NCBI GenBank assembly: GCA_012932865.1
Contig: SAXG01000006.1
Span: forward strand, 868,001 to 932,000
DNA length: 64,000 bases
Source: Amylostereum areolatum
Lineage: Eukaryota > Basidiomycota > Agaricomycetes > Russulales > Stereaceae
Reading direction: 5' to 3'
A model generated the notes under the pieces. That model was not told where the DNA came from, searched no databases, and saw only the letters and a program-made list of their open reading frames with translations. Each line of letters opens with the position of its first letter. The stretch's first letter is position 1. Shown one piece after another: positions 1-10,791 of this stretch. The position numbers were made by a program, and so were the translations under genes.

Positions 1-2141
1 AGTGACTGTGGTTGCGATGGAGGAAGCACTGGGACGTGGGGCTGCGGCTGTGGTGGAGGATAGGATGAGGGACGCGAAGAAGGAATGGGGGGCGGGGGGA
101 TACTGGTCGACGAAATCTCGTGGCGAGACATGTGGTCGGTGAGTGAATGGATTGGGTCCGGCGGGAGCGTAGGACCAGGGGAAGGCCGCAAGCCTTGACG
201 TACGGGCGGCGGATGCGGTCTAGTGGATGCGGGGAGAGCAGGGCGAGGGGATTCGATCGAGGCCTGACCTCCGGTCACTTGTACTGTATACGGAGGTGGC
301 GGTGGTTCATCCCCAACGTTAGAATCCTGGAGCCATTGCACATATCCTTGTCCGTCACCCGTTCCTGAACCAGATGCACCAGATCCCTGGAGGTCGCGTT
401 TCATAGCGTGGATGGGAGGACTTCCAGTCGCGAAGCTCTTTCTCGGGGAAGTGTTCTTCGATGGAACGCTCGCCTTTGAGCGCTTCAGCAGCATAGCCGG
501 CGATTCGCATGTACCAGTCGCTTGGGACATCGTATCCATCGATGTCGTACGCGAGAAACTTGAACTTGCGCGCATCGTCATGCGGAAGCTGGCTGACCTT
601 CTCAACAACAGGCATGAAGTTGGTGCCCTCATCGTACTCGTCCCACATCGCACCATACATGATCTTCGCGCCGTGCTTGCGGACGTTGTACAGCTGCCGC
701 CAGAGATATCTGCCCCCGTTGCGAGGCGCATCGTTCCGTTTCCATTGACCTTTTGAGGTGTTGTGTCCCTAGAGAAAACGTGAGATAGAGAAGGATCAAG
801 TTTTCACCCCTACGTACGGAGCCTCCTGGGTGAACGACTGGGATATAATCGACTTGTTTGCCCCTTTTCCCGTTCCCATTGTTGGATAAACTCGATATCC
901 CCCTTGACACGATTCTCTGCAAACCAATCCGCACTTTGCTGGTCGGAGTATCGACCAACGGTCCACGGAGATATTGCATCAAAACACTCCATCCATGCGG
1001 CAGTAAAGCCGGGATTCTTGTCGGCATCACCCTCGCAGGTGCGCCATTGAGAAGGCCCGCCAGCCATGATGTAGGCTCCTCCAGGCGTGTTGTTCCTTAT
1101 GAACGAAGTGACGCTTCGCAAGAGCTCTATTGTGTGATGTGTGTGTTCAAATCCGAAGCCTGTACAAGCAGCCTATTGATGGACAGTCATCACGTATGCG
1201 CATAGCCACTCACCCCATATGGCGATTACAGGTTTGCCATTTTCGCGGAGGTAGTTGGGGCTGTCGAGGATGTGTTTATCGTGAATCAAATGCAGCCAAT
1301 CTCGCTCGATGATGCGCTGAGTGCGCTCAGGCGCTACACCGGCCAGGTCATACCTTGGAAAAGATGTCACCGTGTGGCGTATGCGGAAACGCGGAATGAC
1401 TCACATGATAGCATACACCCTGCCCTCTTTCTCGCAAGCATCCTTCACGAGATCTCCTACTTCGTCTCTGATACGGTACACGCCTTGGTTCTCGCCGTTC
1501 TCGATGTCACAGCAGCCTAAGAAACGCTGGAGAAACGCGCCGTCAACCCCGTTTTGCGCCATCCAGTGAAAATGTCTGCAGGTCAAAGATGGTATCAGTA
1601 GTCATCCGAAGAGGGGAAATAAGAAACGCACCTCTGGACAGTCTTGGGATGACGAGAAGAGAATAGATGGGCTTGACTTCCATCTTCATGCTTGAACCCC
1701 GGAGCGGCAAAGAGTTCATCGGGGGCACACTCGGAGGTGTCTGGCCAATTGTCAATGTTGATGTTGCCACCGTCGGGAACAGGGAAGTCAAACCAGTGGA
1801 TCCACCCGTGGTGTCCTGTTCCATAACGAAGCGTGAGTCCAATTCGACGCTGGGGGGAAGGATGACAGAGTTCAACGCACCTGGGCCTACTGGCTCGCCA
1901 TCTCCGGGGCAATGAAACCTGGAAAGATGGAAGTTGAGTTGGCGTGAAAAGGCAGAGTGTGAATGTATATACCAGCCCTGATATCCAACGAGGAATTTGT
2001 TCTGTATCGTTGAGGAGTCTGCTCTGTGGCACGAACATCGAGGGGGTAAGTAAGCGGAATGGTGGTGCAGATCGCGCGGCGCGGATCGGCCGGTCGAACG
2101 CACCTCTTGATGTTGCTCTCTATCGACAATGCCATGCTCAT
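1..2141 (-). CDS. GH99-like glycoside hydrolase ('xylosidase/arabinosidase' type), 3' end beyond window
   Basis: Translation from the ATG at 2141, with about six short introns removed, gives a continuous TIM-barrel glycosidase of the GH71/GH99-like group that fungal genomes annotate as xylosidase/arabinosidase. Recognisable blocks in order are KFLVGYQGW, HHGWIHWFDFP, HFHWMAQNGVDGAFLQRF, YLRENGKPVIAIWG, GGAYIMAGGPSQWR, FDAISPWTVGRY, VDYIPVVHPGGS and YGAMWDEYDEGT. No signal peptide is visible, so a cytosolic location is likely; the substrate is not established. The first intron (about 2103 down to 2022) joins a 13-residue leader to the conserved start of the domain. After about 380 the frame of the barrel ends at a stop (355). 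A frame shifted by one base stays open to the window edge and encodes the proline-rich tail (EPPPPPYTVQ) that I recall in related Agaricomycete proteins. I therefore read one gene with an extra G at the GGG near 381-383. The tail could alternatively be separate. Confidence 0.82.
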
Positions 2142-2361
2142 CGTGACAACTAGAAGTAAGTGTGTGGAAGAAAGAGAGAAAGGGTGTAATGCGATGGGTC
2201 AGCCATGTGCAGAGGACAATGACATGGATCCCCGTGCTCCGGACCGATGCGAGACACATCCACCTCTGCGCCGCAACTGCAGGCACTCCGGCCGAGTCCC
2301 TAATCTAATCCGAGAGTCCGATCTCTAACCATTTACCTCATCTTTCTTCGATTCCACCATC

Positions 2362-3264
2362 ATGGACGCCGTCGCTGACGACCTTGCTCAGGTCCTCGTC
2401 CATCGTCTTGAACAGTGAGCTAACCCGCCCCGATCTTCGTCCCCCGCTTCACCGCCGTCACAGCAAGAGCGAAGACGAACGGCTGCTCGTAGGCGTTGCC
2501 GGGGTTCCAGCCTCAGGTGAGGGTGATTGGCGTGTCCTCCCGGGCAGAGAGGAGGCCGGCCGCTGAGATGTCCTGGAAGACGGTCGCTGACACCCCAGCC
2601 TCAGGAAAGAGTACACTCGCCGTCCTCGTTATTGACAAGGTCAATGCCCTCCTACGAAACTCTGGATCGATATCGTCTGCCGTGCTCGTCGGCCTCGATG
2701 GCTGGCATCTCACTAGAGTGCAGCTTGACGCCATGCCCGATCCCAAGCTCGCCCACGACCGACGGGGTATTCACTGGACATTTGACGCTCATTCCTACGT
2801 TTCTTTTGTGCGGAGCCTCCGGATACCACTATCGCAACTGTCGCCTGACACGCCCGCCATCACCGCGCCATCCTTTGACCACGCGTTGAAGGACCCCACT
2901 CCTCACGCTGTGACGATAACCCCAAACGACCGGATCGTTCTCATAGAGGGGCTTTACACCTTTCTTTCCATCGCACCCTGGGCAGAGGCCGGCACACTGC
3001 TCGATGAACGATGGCACATCGAGCTCGACCCGGATGCGGCAGCGAGGCGATTGGTGAAACGGCACGTCGCGAGCGGCATCGCGAAAGATCTGACCGAGGC
3101 GCAGTGGCGCTCTGACGAAAACGATGCGCCGAGTATGTGCGTTCTACACTTTACCGTACATGACATACTCAACTTTCGCCGTAGATGGGCGGTTCATCGT
3201 CGCAAACATGTTAGAACCTACAAGGATCATTCCCAGCATCGAGGATCCCGTATTTACTTCGTAA
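2362..3264 (+). CDS. P-loop kinase of the YFH7 / PRK09270 nucleoside-kinase-like family
   Basis: Four exons (2362-2414, 2464-2516, 2605-3132, 3185-3264) give 237 residues, the usual size for this family. The Walker A motif GVPASGKST is split by intron 2. Downstream blocks are LVGLDGWHL (substrate-binding 'DGFH' element), RRGIHWTFDA, IVLIEGLYTF, and the lid region ERWHIELDP...RLVKRHVASG followed by ENDAPNGRFI, which in relatives carries the ND..N signature. These are typical of the uridine-kinase-like proteins related to bacterial YggC and yeast Yfh7. The expected activity is ATP-dependent phosphorylation of a small metabolite, but the substrate is unknown. The gene is divergent from the GH99-like gene, with about 220 bp between start codons, so the two may share a promoter region. 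Confidence 0.8.
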
Positions 3265-3598
3265 CTTGCATTCATCCCTGAACTTCGAATCATACGCTTT
3301 ACAACCCAGCATGTTCTTCCCGTCCGTTCATAACTCAAGCAAGCAGGAGCCTAGTCCACTACCTTGATCGAGGCGCACCTTCCCGAACAGGTTCTCCGCA
3401 GAATTCATCTGTTCACGCTATCACATATCCCCAGCTTCTTTAGCTCAGTCATCTCATGATGTGGGTTCCAGTCAACCATACATTTATTCGCACATTACGA
3501 ACGTACTTGAAACATGATCAGACGAGTATGCAAAATACAAGAAATCGACCCAGATGTGCAGCACGAGGGAGGAGTCAAAACAACAGGACGAACAACCG
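3265..3598. other. Intergenic, convergent 3' ends
   Basis: This stretch of 334 bp lies between the stop codons of two convergent genes and should hold both 3' untranslated regions. I see no coding exon or repeat in it. Confidence 0.6.
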
Positions 3599-5138
3599 CT
3601 ATCGCGTGTCCACCCATTTCCCCTGGTAGTAGGCGTCGTGCGCGACATGCAAGAGCAAGGTAAACGACTGGCCTTCGGGACTGTAAGATCCCGGCACGCT
3701 CGGAGTACTGAACGAGAGAGGGTCCACGGTATTGTGCAACCAGCCTACCTCGTCAACTTCCCTCATGATGAGGTCATATGCACTATCGGCAGCCTTAATG
3801 TGCTTGTCGTGGCCGGTCACGGAGGCAAGGCGATAAGAAGTAGCAGCGAGGAGTGCGGTTGAAGATGTGTCGGCGAAAGTCTGGTTGACGGGCAGGTCGA
3901 GATAATTGAGAAGAGTGCCGTTCTTTTGCTGTAGGGAGATGTTATGATGGGAAGGACAGAGAAGCCTCGATGCAAAACCCACCTGGTATTTCCAAACCCC
4001 AATGAGGGTCTGGTCGATCCAGTCAATGAGGTTCGCTTGCTGGAAGATCATGCTCTGGCCTTCCTCGGACGCGCGGAGGGTGGCGAGAACACGCATCATG
4101 CCAGCGGCAGCCCAAGCATTACCTCAGGTCGTGGGAAAGTCAATGTCGTAGAGTTTCCGAAGAGGGGGATAGGATGCTTACCAGTACCCCAGTGGTGCGC
4201 ATCGCTCCAACTTCCAAGATCAATATGACGCCAGAGATGCACATCAGCGTCGAAAAGCTGATCTCTGTAGAGACGACATTGATCATACGCCTCCTGGAGC
4301 AGGTCGCTCCCGTTTTGACCACCCTGGACGGCACCATAGTAGGCAAGAAAGGGGGGAACCATGTATATAAAGTCGGCCCTACAATACACGAAAAGTATAA
4401 GCTTACGACTGCGAGGGAAGGTCGAGTGAGACGCACCATAATTGTACCTCACTTTCCCTTTGGGAGATCGCGCCAGACGGTGTACGAGGAACAGTGTAGA
4501 GAAGGTGATCCAATTGCTCTTTCGCGGCTTCCCCGTACTTTGCGGCGTCATCAGTCAACGTCCAGTTGGCCAGGATGACGGCAACGCCTAGACCTATTTG
4601 AGGTAAGTAAGTTGGCGATCGCGATCGCCCCGATTCGAATACTCGTACTTGCAGGATCGCCGGCAGCGCCGTCACCATCAATGAGGGTTGTCATGTTTGG
4701 AAGGCGCGCTGCAATGATCCTATACATATTTGATGTTACATGGGACTTCCTAGCGAAGCTCGGAGGAGGGAGAACGAAACGCACGTCTCCGAGATATTGA
4801 GGACGTCCTGCGGAAGTTCGCGCCTAGCATGAACGGGGAAGGCACTTTTTTCATTGAATACGGAATATTGGGGGTATTCGAGTTCAGTCAGAGCTTCAGC
4901 AAGCGTCCCTAGTTCCCAGCTAAAAACACAGTGATAAGTATTCGTCGGGGCTGAATATCACGGACACGAACCTGTGAACGGAAATGAGCTTCGCATTGTC
5001 GCGCACCAGGTCGATGTCCACATTGTTATCCTCGCGGGTAAGGGATGGGGATGAGTAAGGAATGGCAGCTGCGAGTTGCACGATAGAGGTTGAAAGAAGG
5101 AAGGCAGCGGCGACGGCCGCAGAAGTGGGAGCACGCAT
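3599..5138 (-). CDS. Secreted six-hairpin glycosidase (GH88/GH105-like)
   Basis: The ATG at 5138 begins a clear signal peptide (MRAPTSAAVAAAFLLS, ending near AAAIP). Later exons give blocks typical of fungal alpha6/alpha6-barrel glycosidases: SWELGTLAEALTELEYP, AVILANWTLTDDAAKYG, DFIYMVPPFLAYYGAVQ, HHWGTGNAWAAAGMMRVLATL and FADTSSTALLAATSYRLA. The last exon ends with a conserved-looking GSYSPEGQSFTLLLHVAHDAYY before the stop at 3599. At least five introns are needed, for example 3941-3985 between GVWKYQ and QKNGTLLNY. The protein is expected to be extracellular and to act on plant or fungal wall polysaccharide, perhaps unsaturated uronyl oligosaccharides as in GH88/105; the exact substrate cannot be read from the sequence. 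A TATA box lies about 60 bp upstream. Confidence 0.8.
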
Positions 5139-5199
5139 GTCGGGTCCAAGTGGGCGGGGATCTACTGAGGGGTGAGTGCGGATTTTGCGGGAGCCCCAT

Positions 5200-5207
5200 A
5201 TTTTATA
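5200..5207 (-). promoter_or_regulatory. TATA box of the six-hairpin glycosidase
   Basis: TATAAAAT on the minus strand, 62 bp upstream of the start codon at 5138. This is a sensible distance for a fungal core promoter. Confidence 0.5.
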
Positions 5208-6773
5208 ATGTTCTAAGGCTTCGGCAGCGAAGTATGACAATTGGGAAAGGAAGCTGGGGGGCTCGAGACGGTACTGCCAAGCGGAGGCTACCAAGGGACT
5301 GGGGGCTGGCTTGGGGCTGGCCTGGGCTAGCGTCCAACATTCAACCCATGCATTGAAGGGAGCCTCTTCGCAGGATATTTGCAATACAAGTGGATGATAC
5401 ACGGCCAACCCAAAAACAGAGGGTTCCATAAGGCGGCTCTCCCTTACGGTTTCCTAGCACTGACTGGATAAGTAAACCGATCGACGGAATCGAACTTAAA
5501 GTGACTTCTCGTGAATATATCGGAACCTATCGGAACTATAGTATATCAGCACAACGGGTCTTTGCGAGACCCCCAAGCATCCAGGCGGATTATCGCAACA
5601 GGGTTGAGGCTGCGTAACATTACGCGCTCCAGTATTTATGGCCACGTCGAAGGTCCCATGCCATGGCACCTGCCAGTGACTAGTGAGCGCCGAGCATCGA
5701 GGAAGCTGTCGAGCACAATTCAGTCTAACGACGTTCTATCGGCGACGATGCAGCTTCCCCCGTGACCTACAGCCTCACGTTTTCGTTTTGCGGTTAGCGA
5801 ACCAAAGAGCAAGAATACACATAAGGTTGACTTACCATAATGATATTGATGTATGGAGTCACGGACGTTGGCGGAGCGCACCCCATGCCTGACGAGAATC
5901 GGACTGGACGAAAGTTGTACAAGGCGAATGACACAGTGTGGCGCAAAGGGGTATAGCGCGCGATGTCATTGGTCAAGAAACGTCCTATGATAGAGTACAT
6001 GATCAGCAAAAATGTAACTACGATAATTCACAAGGCCGCACATTTGGAGCAATGGATCGTGACACCTACATACAGCTTGATAGCACAGGTGAGGTCCAGA
6101 AGTGAGCCGTGGACGGCCGTGGCGACGTTTCCCCGGCATGGTACATAAGAACTTGCTGGAAAGAATTCCAAATTTTCGACGTGGGACTAGGCTCCAAGTG
6201 GGGTGTCCTAAGATTTCATGCCTGTGAGTGGGGTAGAGAGACACCAACCGATTTTTGAATTATGTTCGAGCCACGGGTGTCTGCCTCCCCCGCTAGTAAG
6301 TAGTGCAACTCTGCCTCTGTGTGCAGTGCAAGTGCAGCGGCTAGTAGCCCATTTCCTCCTCGTGTTCGCTTAAGTAAACACGCTTCAAACACGTATATAT
6401 ATGTTTATATGTACGCCTCATTTTCACGCTACTAAACTCTACTATCGTAAAGAAATTATGTGGCAGTCGGCGGCGGGAACCGCTGGCCCAAAGCACGATT
6501 CGACTTCACACATTTTTCTCGCGAGTCGCCGTCGGACCGGTGGTTCCGTCTTGCACGTGCATTTTATATCAGAGGTGATGTCATCGAATCACCAGCTATT
6601 ACCTTCGCGGCGCCACCTGGCGTGGGCTGACAGCCACTTGCCAGCGGGCTGACCATGGGCTGATCACCACTAACAAGTTGATGTAAGCCATTCGAGGGTA
6701 CACGGTTGCAATAAACGCAGTAGCTTGCAATTTATGACATTCGGTAGACCGGCGGTTCCCTTGTAGGATAGGA
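5208..6773. other. Intergenic, no confident gene
   Basis: About 1.5 kb with only short unrelated open frames. A minus-strand stretch at 5800-6060 has two overlapping frames with some hydrophobic character, but I recognise no domain and found no convincing splice structure. Confidence 0.5.
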
Positions 6774-7743
6774 TCAAGACACAAATCGACGTTCATCGCA
6801 GTGATGACGCTGCACGCTCGCGTAGTACATGATCTCCCATTTCTTTGCGACTTCCCCTCTGAGCGCATAATCGATAGCTGTAATGAACTGTTCGAACGTC
6901 CGGGCCTTGTGCGTAAGGCGTATGTTCCTGTCCTGATCCATATAGAACCTAGCCGGATCGAAAGACGACGAGTCAGCTACAAGGACCGTCCTGCAAGGCG
7001 AAGAGACGTACATGTCTTTGCATATACCACAATCACGGGCCCCAGCCCGCCACGCCTGCCCAAGTGCGTCCGAATCAAGAAGCACGGACGAAAGGGGTTC
7101 TCGTTGCAACACACGACGAAGGACGTGTGACATGTATTCCTTCACCCACACTTGCCTGACCGTCGAAGGGTCATCGCGGGACGGAAGGGGCACTGTGGAG
7201 CACTTGCATTCCCCGGAATATAAGCTTCGGATAACGCTCTGTGGGAGCAAGGGAGAAGTGCCGCTGAGGCAGAGCTGGTAGGTGTTTCGGGCTGACTGGT
7301 CGAACCCCCGAAGAAGTGTCCCGTGCGTGGAATTGAGAAGGATATCGAGCAACGCTATGTGGCCAGTCCTCTAGAGCGTTCCTGAAGTGATGAAGCGACT
7401 CGACGAATGTCAAGCGGGCCATGGCCTCCTGAACGACGTCCTGAGCCTCAAACTCGGGAGATAAAGAGAGGGCTATGTGGAGGGCCGCGGTTAGGTGTGT
7501 ATCGTGGCGGGGGCTGCGGTTACCCTCGATGCAGTCGTTAACCAGTTTTCCCACAACGTGTGAGTGTTCCTGGATGGCGACAAGAATGTCAAGCGAGTGA
7601 TTGGGGTCCGTCTGGTGGAGAAACACGGCATTCTGGAGTAATTCCCCTAAAACGGGCGAGGCAGCGCGAAGAACGGGGAGTTCAGCACCGACGTGGTTGT
7701 TGTCCCGGCAAAAGAAGATAATGGTGATGTGACGGTCGGACAT
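6774..7743 (-). CDS. BTB/POZ-like protein, paralogue of the gene at 26415 (frame interrupted once)
   Basis: The start is ATG 7743 (MSDRHITIIFFCRDNN) and the stop is at 6774. The N-terminal third resembles the divergent BTB/POZ domains common in Agaricomycetes (HVGAELPVLRAASPVLGELL). Alignment by eye with the gene at 26415 runs the whole length: HFRNALE against HFEDAVN, KCSTVPLPSRDDPSTVRQVWV against a KC...W region, RDCGICKDMF against SCETCRCSF, and FEQFITAIDYALRGEVAKKWEIMY against FDLFVNALQDELRKQLTGKWDDMY. Both genes have a phase-matched intron just after the C-x2-C motif (here about 7013-6950). Near 7371 the frame must move by +1 (an extra base in the GAGGAC region), which is either a real lesion or an assembly insertion. 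BTB proteins usually mediate dimerisation or Cul3 recruitment; the role here is unknown. Confidence 0.62.
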
Positions 7744-7818
7744 TGAGGTTCGGGATGGAGAGGATGTGCTAGAGGTAGGGCGGAACGAGATGGACAGACG
7801 AGTGCGGAACGTCAGCGA

Positions 7819-7826
7819 CTTTATAC
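7819..7826 (-). promoter_or_regulatory. TATA-like element of the BTB-like gene
   Basis: GTATAAAG on the minus strand about 76 bp upstream of the ATG at 7743. The intact paralogue has a comparable AT-rich TTTTAAAA about 105 bp upstream of its start. Confidence 0.4.
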
Positions 7827-7914
7827 CGAGAGCGACGACTATTGCTAGGCCTCCCGAAGGACGAATGTGGCCAAGGAATGAACACAGGGGTGGCCTTTGT
7901 AGTGAGAGAACATG

Positions 7915-7948
7915 GATGTGGGGCACTGTAGCCACAGTGCCACACATC
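7915..7948. repeat. 15-bp inverted repeat with 4-nt loop
   Basis: Arms 7915-7929 (GATGTGGGGCACTGT) and 7934-7948 match in 14 of 15 positions and flank the loop AGCC. The structure lies between the BTB-like gene and the relic RSC1-like gene, about 170 bp upstream of the BTB-like start. It could be a hairpin or an operator-like site. Confidence 0.6.
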
Positions 7949-8085
7949 TATGTCGCCACTCTTGGCCCTGGAAACGACTGGCGCCATGTAGGTGGCTTTG
8001 CGGATGCAGTATTGGGCGAGGTGTGCCGTCAGGATGGACGACACGATCCACGTTATCAATCTCTAAGGTTTCGTGTGGGGACCGC

Positions 8086-10034
8086 CTACACCATTGTCGT
8101 CGCCGTCTTTTGCCTTAGCCACGAGCCGCCTCGTGCCTTTGTTCCGGCCACCCATCTTGCCAATATCGCCATGGAATCTGCATCAAAGGCTTTGCTAGCG
8201 TTCCGTTTGGCCATCATTACCGGTGAATGCAGATATTTCGGACTGTGTCTCAGAAAAAGCGCGAGGGCCATGTTGACCGCAAACCAAGGCAGCGCTAACT
8301 TATTGTCTCTTAGGGTACGATAAGAACGCGACGCTGACACCCATCAGAATACCGCGGGGAGATCGCCAGTGCACGTACTCACCAGTGGCTGCAGGCAGGC
8401 CCAGTAGTTTCTCCATGGTGGCATCCCTTTCCAACGCGGCCAGCCTTCCGATCGTCATCACAGTTGTGGTGGTGGCGGCGGCGCACACGCTTGTTGTAGT
8501 TGCGGCGGCAGCTGCTGCTGTTCGTGGTGCGATCCGTGCACCTGGCCTCGATGCGCTCTTGTCGCCGTGGCCCGAGGCGGACTTGACCCGCATACGGCCC
8601 TTTCATGAGCCTTGTCGCGTCCGTTGACCCACCCGATTTCGTTGATCGCCACCGACTGGTCCCTCCTTCGGTTCGTCGCCGCCTGGACCGTCTCGAACCA
8701 CGCCTGGACCCTTCGTTCTCCGCCCCGGAAGGAATATCGGTCTCTCACTGGCAGTCGGATAGATGGGCATAAACTCGGTGCTCTTCCGCACCTCCTCAAA
8801 GACACGAAGTCCCATTTTTTATCTTCACGAGCGCCCGCGTGGCGCCCCCGTCTCGACGTCTCGAAATTGACAGGCAATCTTTGCGATGGCATCCTCTTGA
8901 GGACAGTGCGACCCAGAGGTAGAAGGCATTTTAGACAGCAGTCGGGCAAGGAAGAGGATAGGTATATAGACGCGCGCGCGAGGGGGCGGGGGCAAGAGCG
9001 AAGGACCAATGCGAGCCCAATGCGAACAGACACACATTGGTTTTGACTGACTGGTTCTCCTAGGACTACCGCAAAGACGAATGGGATGTCTGCTCCGGCC
9101 AATGTTACCAGCATACTATTGTAACGGCTTGTCAGTAAGCAACAACGCCGATTCACGTAGAAAGACTGACGGCTAACCATTCAGGAAACAAGAAACATCT
9201 GAGCGCCCGAGCGACTTGCTTGGATCGTCAGGGTTGACCATATGCACCCAATCTACCTGCCAGGTAGTCCTCGAGCCCCTCTACAAACGTGCTGTCTTCC
9301 GTAGACGCTTGGTATGTCGTCACACTCGTGTGTGAAGCTTGGATGGGGAGCGATGGATACAAAACTTTGTCCGTCGTCGTAAAAGTGTAGAGAGAGCCAC
9401 CTGATGACGTGATGGCTTGACATAGCTGCCGGAGGACCGTCTGCGTGGGCCATGATAATCGATTCCAAGTAACGAGACAACCTGCAAAAGGCCGCGCCCG
9501 TAGTGAGAGGACAAGCAAAAGGGCAGATGCGGAAGCAGGTGTTGGGGCAATGAAAACGGGAGTGGAAGAAACGAGCGTAGGCTCGGACGCGTCTGTAAGA
9601 AGAGCATCGCTCATCGCCATATATCTTTGGAGGCGACAGAGATGTGAGCCACTCGGACAACGCTGCAATATATTTCCATTCCATGTCTGTGTCGCCCTGG
9701 GGATCATACGTGGGTGAAGGACTGGGTGAAAGAAGGAAGAACGTACGAGTGTCTACGGACTCGATATAACTGACTCTTGGGCTCGTTGCAGTGAAGCATC
9801 TTGAGGGGGTTGGTGCGAGGTCACAGTCGCAGCAAGAGTACGTGTTCATCGTGGCCTGATCAAAAGGATATTGGCACGACTGGGTTATGGGGGATTCTCG
9901 CGCAGGGTACTGTAAATCAATGACGGGCCGCTCAGGGGGGCTTCGTCCTGGCGACTTTCGCTGACGCTCTGCATTCGTATGGAGTGATTGAGAATATCTC
10001 GCATTCCGGTAGTCTGTTCTTGATAGAGCGACAT
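8086..10034 (-). pseudogene. Decayed RSC1/2-type gene (bromodomain-BAH), paralogue of the gene at 23036
   Basis: Pieces of the intact gene at 23036-26069 occur here in the same order on the minus strand, in shifting frames and with stops. The start at 10034 reads MSLYQEQTTGMRDIL against MPLSQEQTSAVRDVL. Then come LHCNEPKSQLY (bromodomain 1 end), PPKIYGDE, SSGGSLYTFTTTDK, VTTYQASTEDSTFVE and VHMVNPDDPSKS (BAH start), and CPQEDAIAKIACQF, EEVRKSTEFMPIYP, GRRTKGPG, RLAALERDATMEKL and LPWFA...SPKYLHS...KTATTM (C-terminus, stop 8086). The proline/alanine stretch and bromodomain 2 appear to be missing. Premature stops, lost splice structure and missing domains make a functional product unlikely. Confidence 0.82.
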
Positions 10035-10094
10035 AGTTGGCCGGGGGAAAGACGGGTCCAAGTCATGCGCCAGTGTGAGACCGAGTGAGACGAA

Positions 10095-10155
10095 TAGCTA
10101 TGTTCAAAGTTGCGGGAGCAGGCAGGAGCGCTCCCAGGAGCACAGGAGCGGGAGC
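10095..10155 (+). repeat. Left terminal inverted repeat (61 bp)
   Basis: Matches the reverse complement of 10666-10726 in 60 of 61 positions. The difference is A versus G inside the CTCCC(A/G)GGAGC segment. Confidence 0.85.
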
Positions 10156-10321
10156 TCCCAAGGTCACAGACGGTCACCGACTGAGTAAGCGTGACTGTTC
10201 GTGATAAAGCGTAACCACACGCGGGTCGCGTCCGAGTCGCATCGCCGCCTTCTCGAATCTCGACACCCTCACCGTTCTCCCTCGGAGTCCCTCTCGCCTT
10301 GTCTCCCGACACCGTGCCATC

Positions 10322-10522
10322 ATGGCGAAGCCTAAAAGCGCAAAGAGGTCGTGGGTTGCGGATGCGATCGAGGATAGCGGTATCAACGAGGAGATTCTGG
10401 TGGCAGAGAGCTTTGAAATCATCAACTTGAATGTTGGCGAGATCACAAATGATTTTAAAGAGGAGGTATGCCTGAATGAGGCTCGAGTGACTGTTTCCGG
10501 TAGCAGTGGGCATCGTAGATGA
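10322..10522 (+). CDS. Small ORF inside the TIR element, unknown function
   Basis: 66 codons starting MAKPKSAKRSWVADAI in a good context (GCCATCATGGCG), preceded by a C/T-rich leader. The product would be lysine-rich at the start and acidic afterwards (INEEILVAESFEIIN). It might be the first exon of a captured host gene or a remnant of an element-encoded protein. I recognise no domain, and the stop may simply be read-through of a missing splice site. Confidence 0.3.
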   Translation: MAKPKSAKRSWVADAIEDSGINEEILVAESFEIINLNVGEITNDFKEEVCLNEARVTVSGSSGHRR

Positions 10523-10665
10523 ACGGTAGAGGGCTGGGATATGTAACAAGAGCTAAGGACACCGTACTTAGTACCGTACGAACCCCGGCGTGTCGACACG
10601 ACTGGGGAAGATTATGTAAGTCACGCTGCTTGACAGGCGTGACAGGCGTGAGGAGTTCCTGGGGT

Positions 10666-10726
10666 GCTCCCGCTCCTGTGCTCCCGGGAGCGCTCCTGCC
10701 TGCTCCCGCAACTTTGAACATAGCTA
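10666..10726 (-). repeat. Right terminal inverted repeat (61 bp)
   Basis: Inverted partner of 10095-10155. The outer end TAGCTA directly abuts AATAATTGGG, which belongs to the duplicated promoter. Confidence 0.85.
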
Positions 10727-10740
10727 ATAATTGGGAGGTT

Positions 10741-10791
10741 GTTTGGCAAGGGGGGCGTTGGATCCTAACAAGGAACAAATAGTGCCAAACA
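10741..10791 (-). repeat. Duplicated promoter segment of the RSC1-like unit
   Basis: On the minus strand this reads ATGTTTGGC..CT..TTTG, CTTGTTAGGATCCAACGC, then CTTGCCAAACA. It matches 22909-22960 immediately upstream of the intact RSC1-like start. It therefore marks the 5' part of the duplicated block, now separated from its gene by the TIR element. Confidence 0.7.

Larger units (their letters stand above)
10095..10726. mobile_element. Non-autonomous TIR element (MITE-like), 632 bp
   Basis: The ends are 61-bp terminal inverted repeats (10095-10155 and 10666-10726, starting TAGCTATGTTCAAAGTTGCG) that differ at a single position. Subterminal GGGAGC/GGAGC motifs recur. The element lies between the duplicated promoter motif (10741-10791) and the start codon (10034) of the relic RSC1-like gene; the intact gene has only about 80 bp there, so this is an insertion. 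The target-site duplication is not clear (TA or similar). A small open frame inside (10322-10522) has a good start context but no transposase domain I can name, so mobilisation would need an enzyme supplied from elsewhere. Confidence 0.78.
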
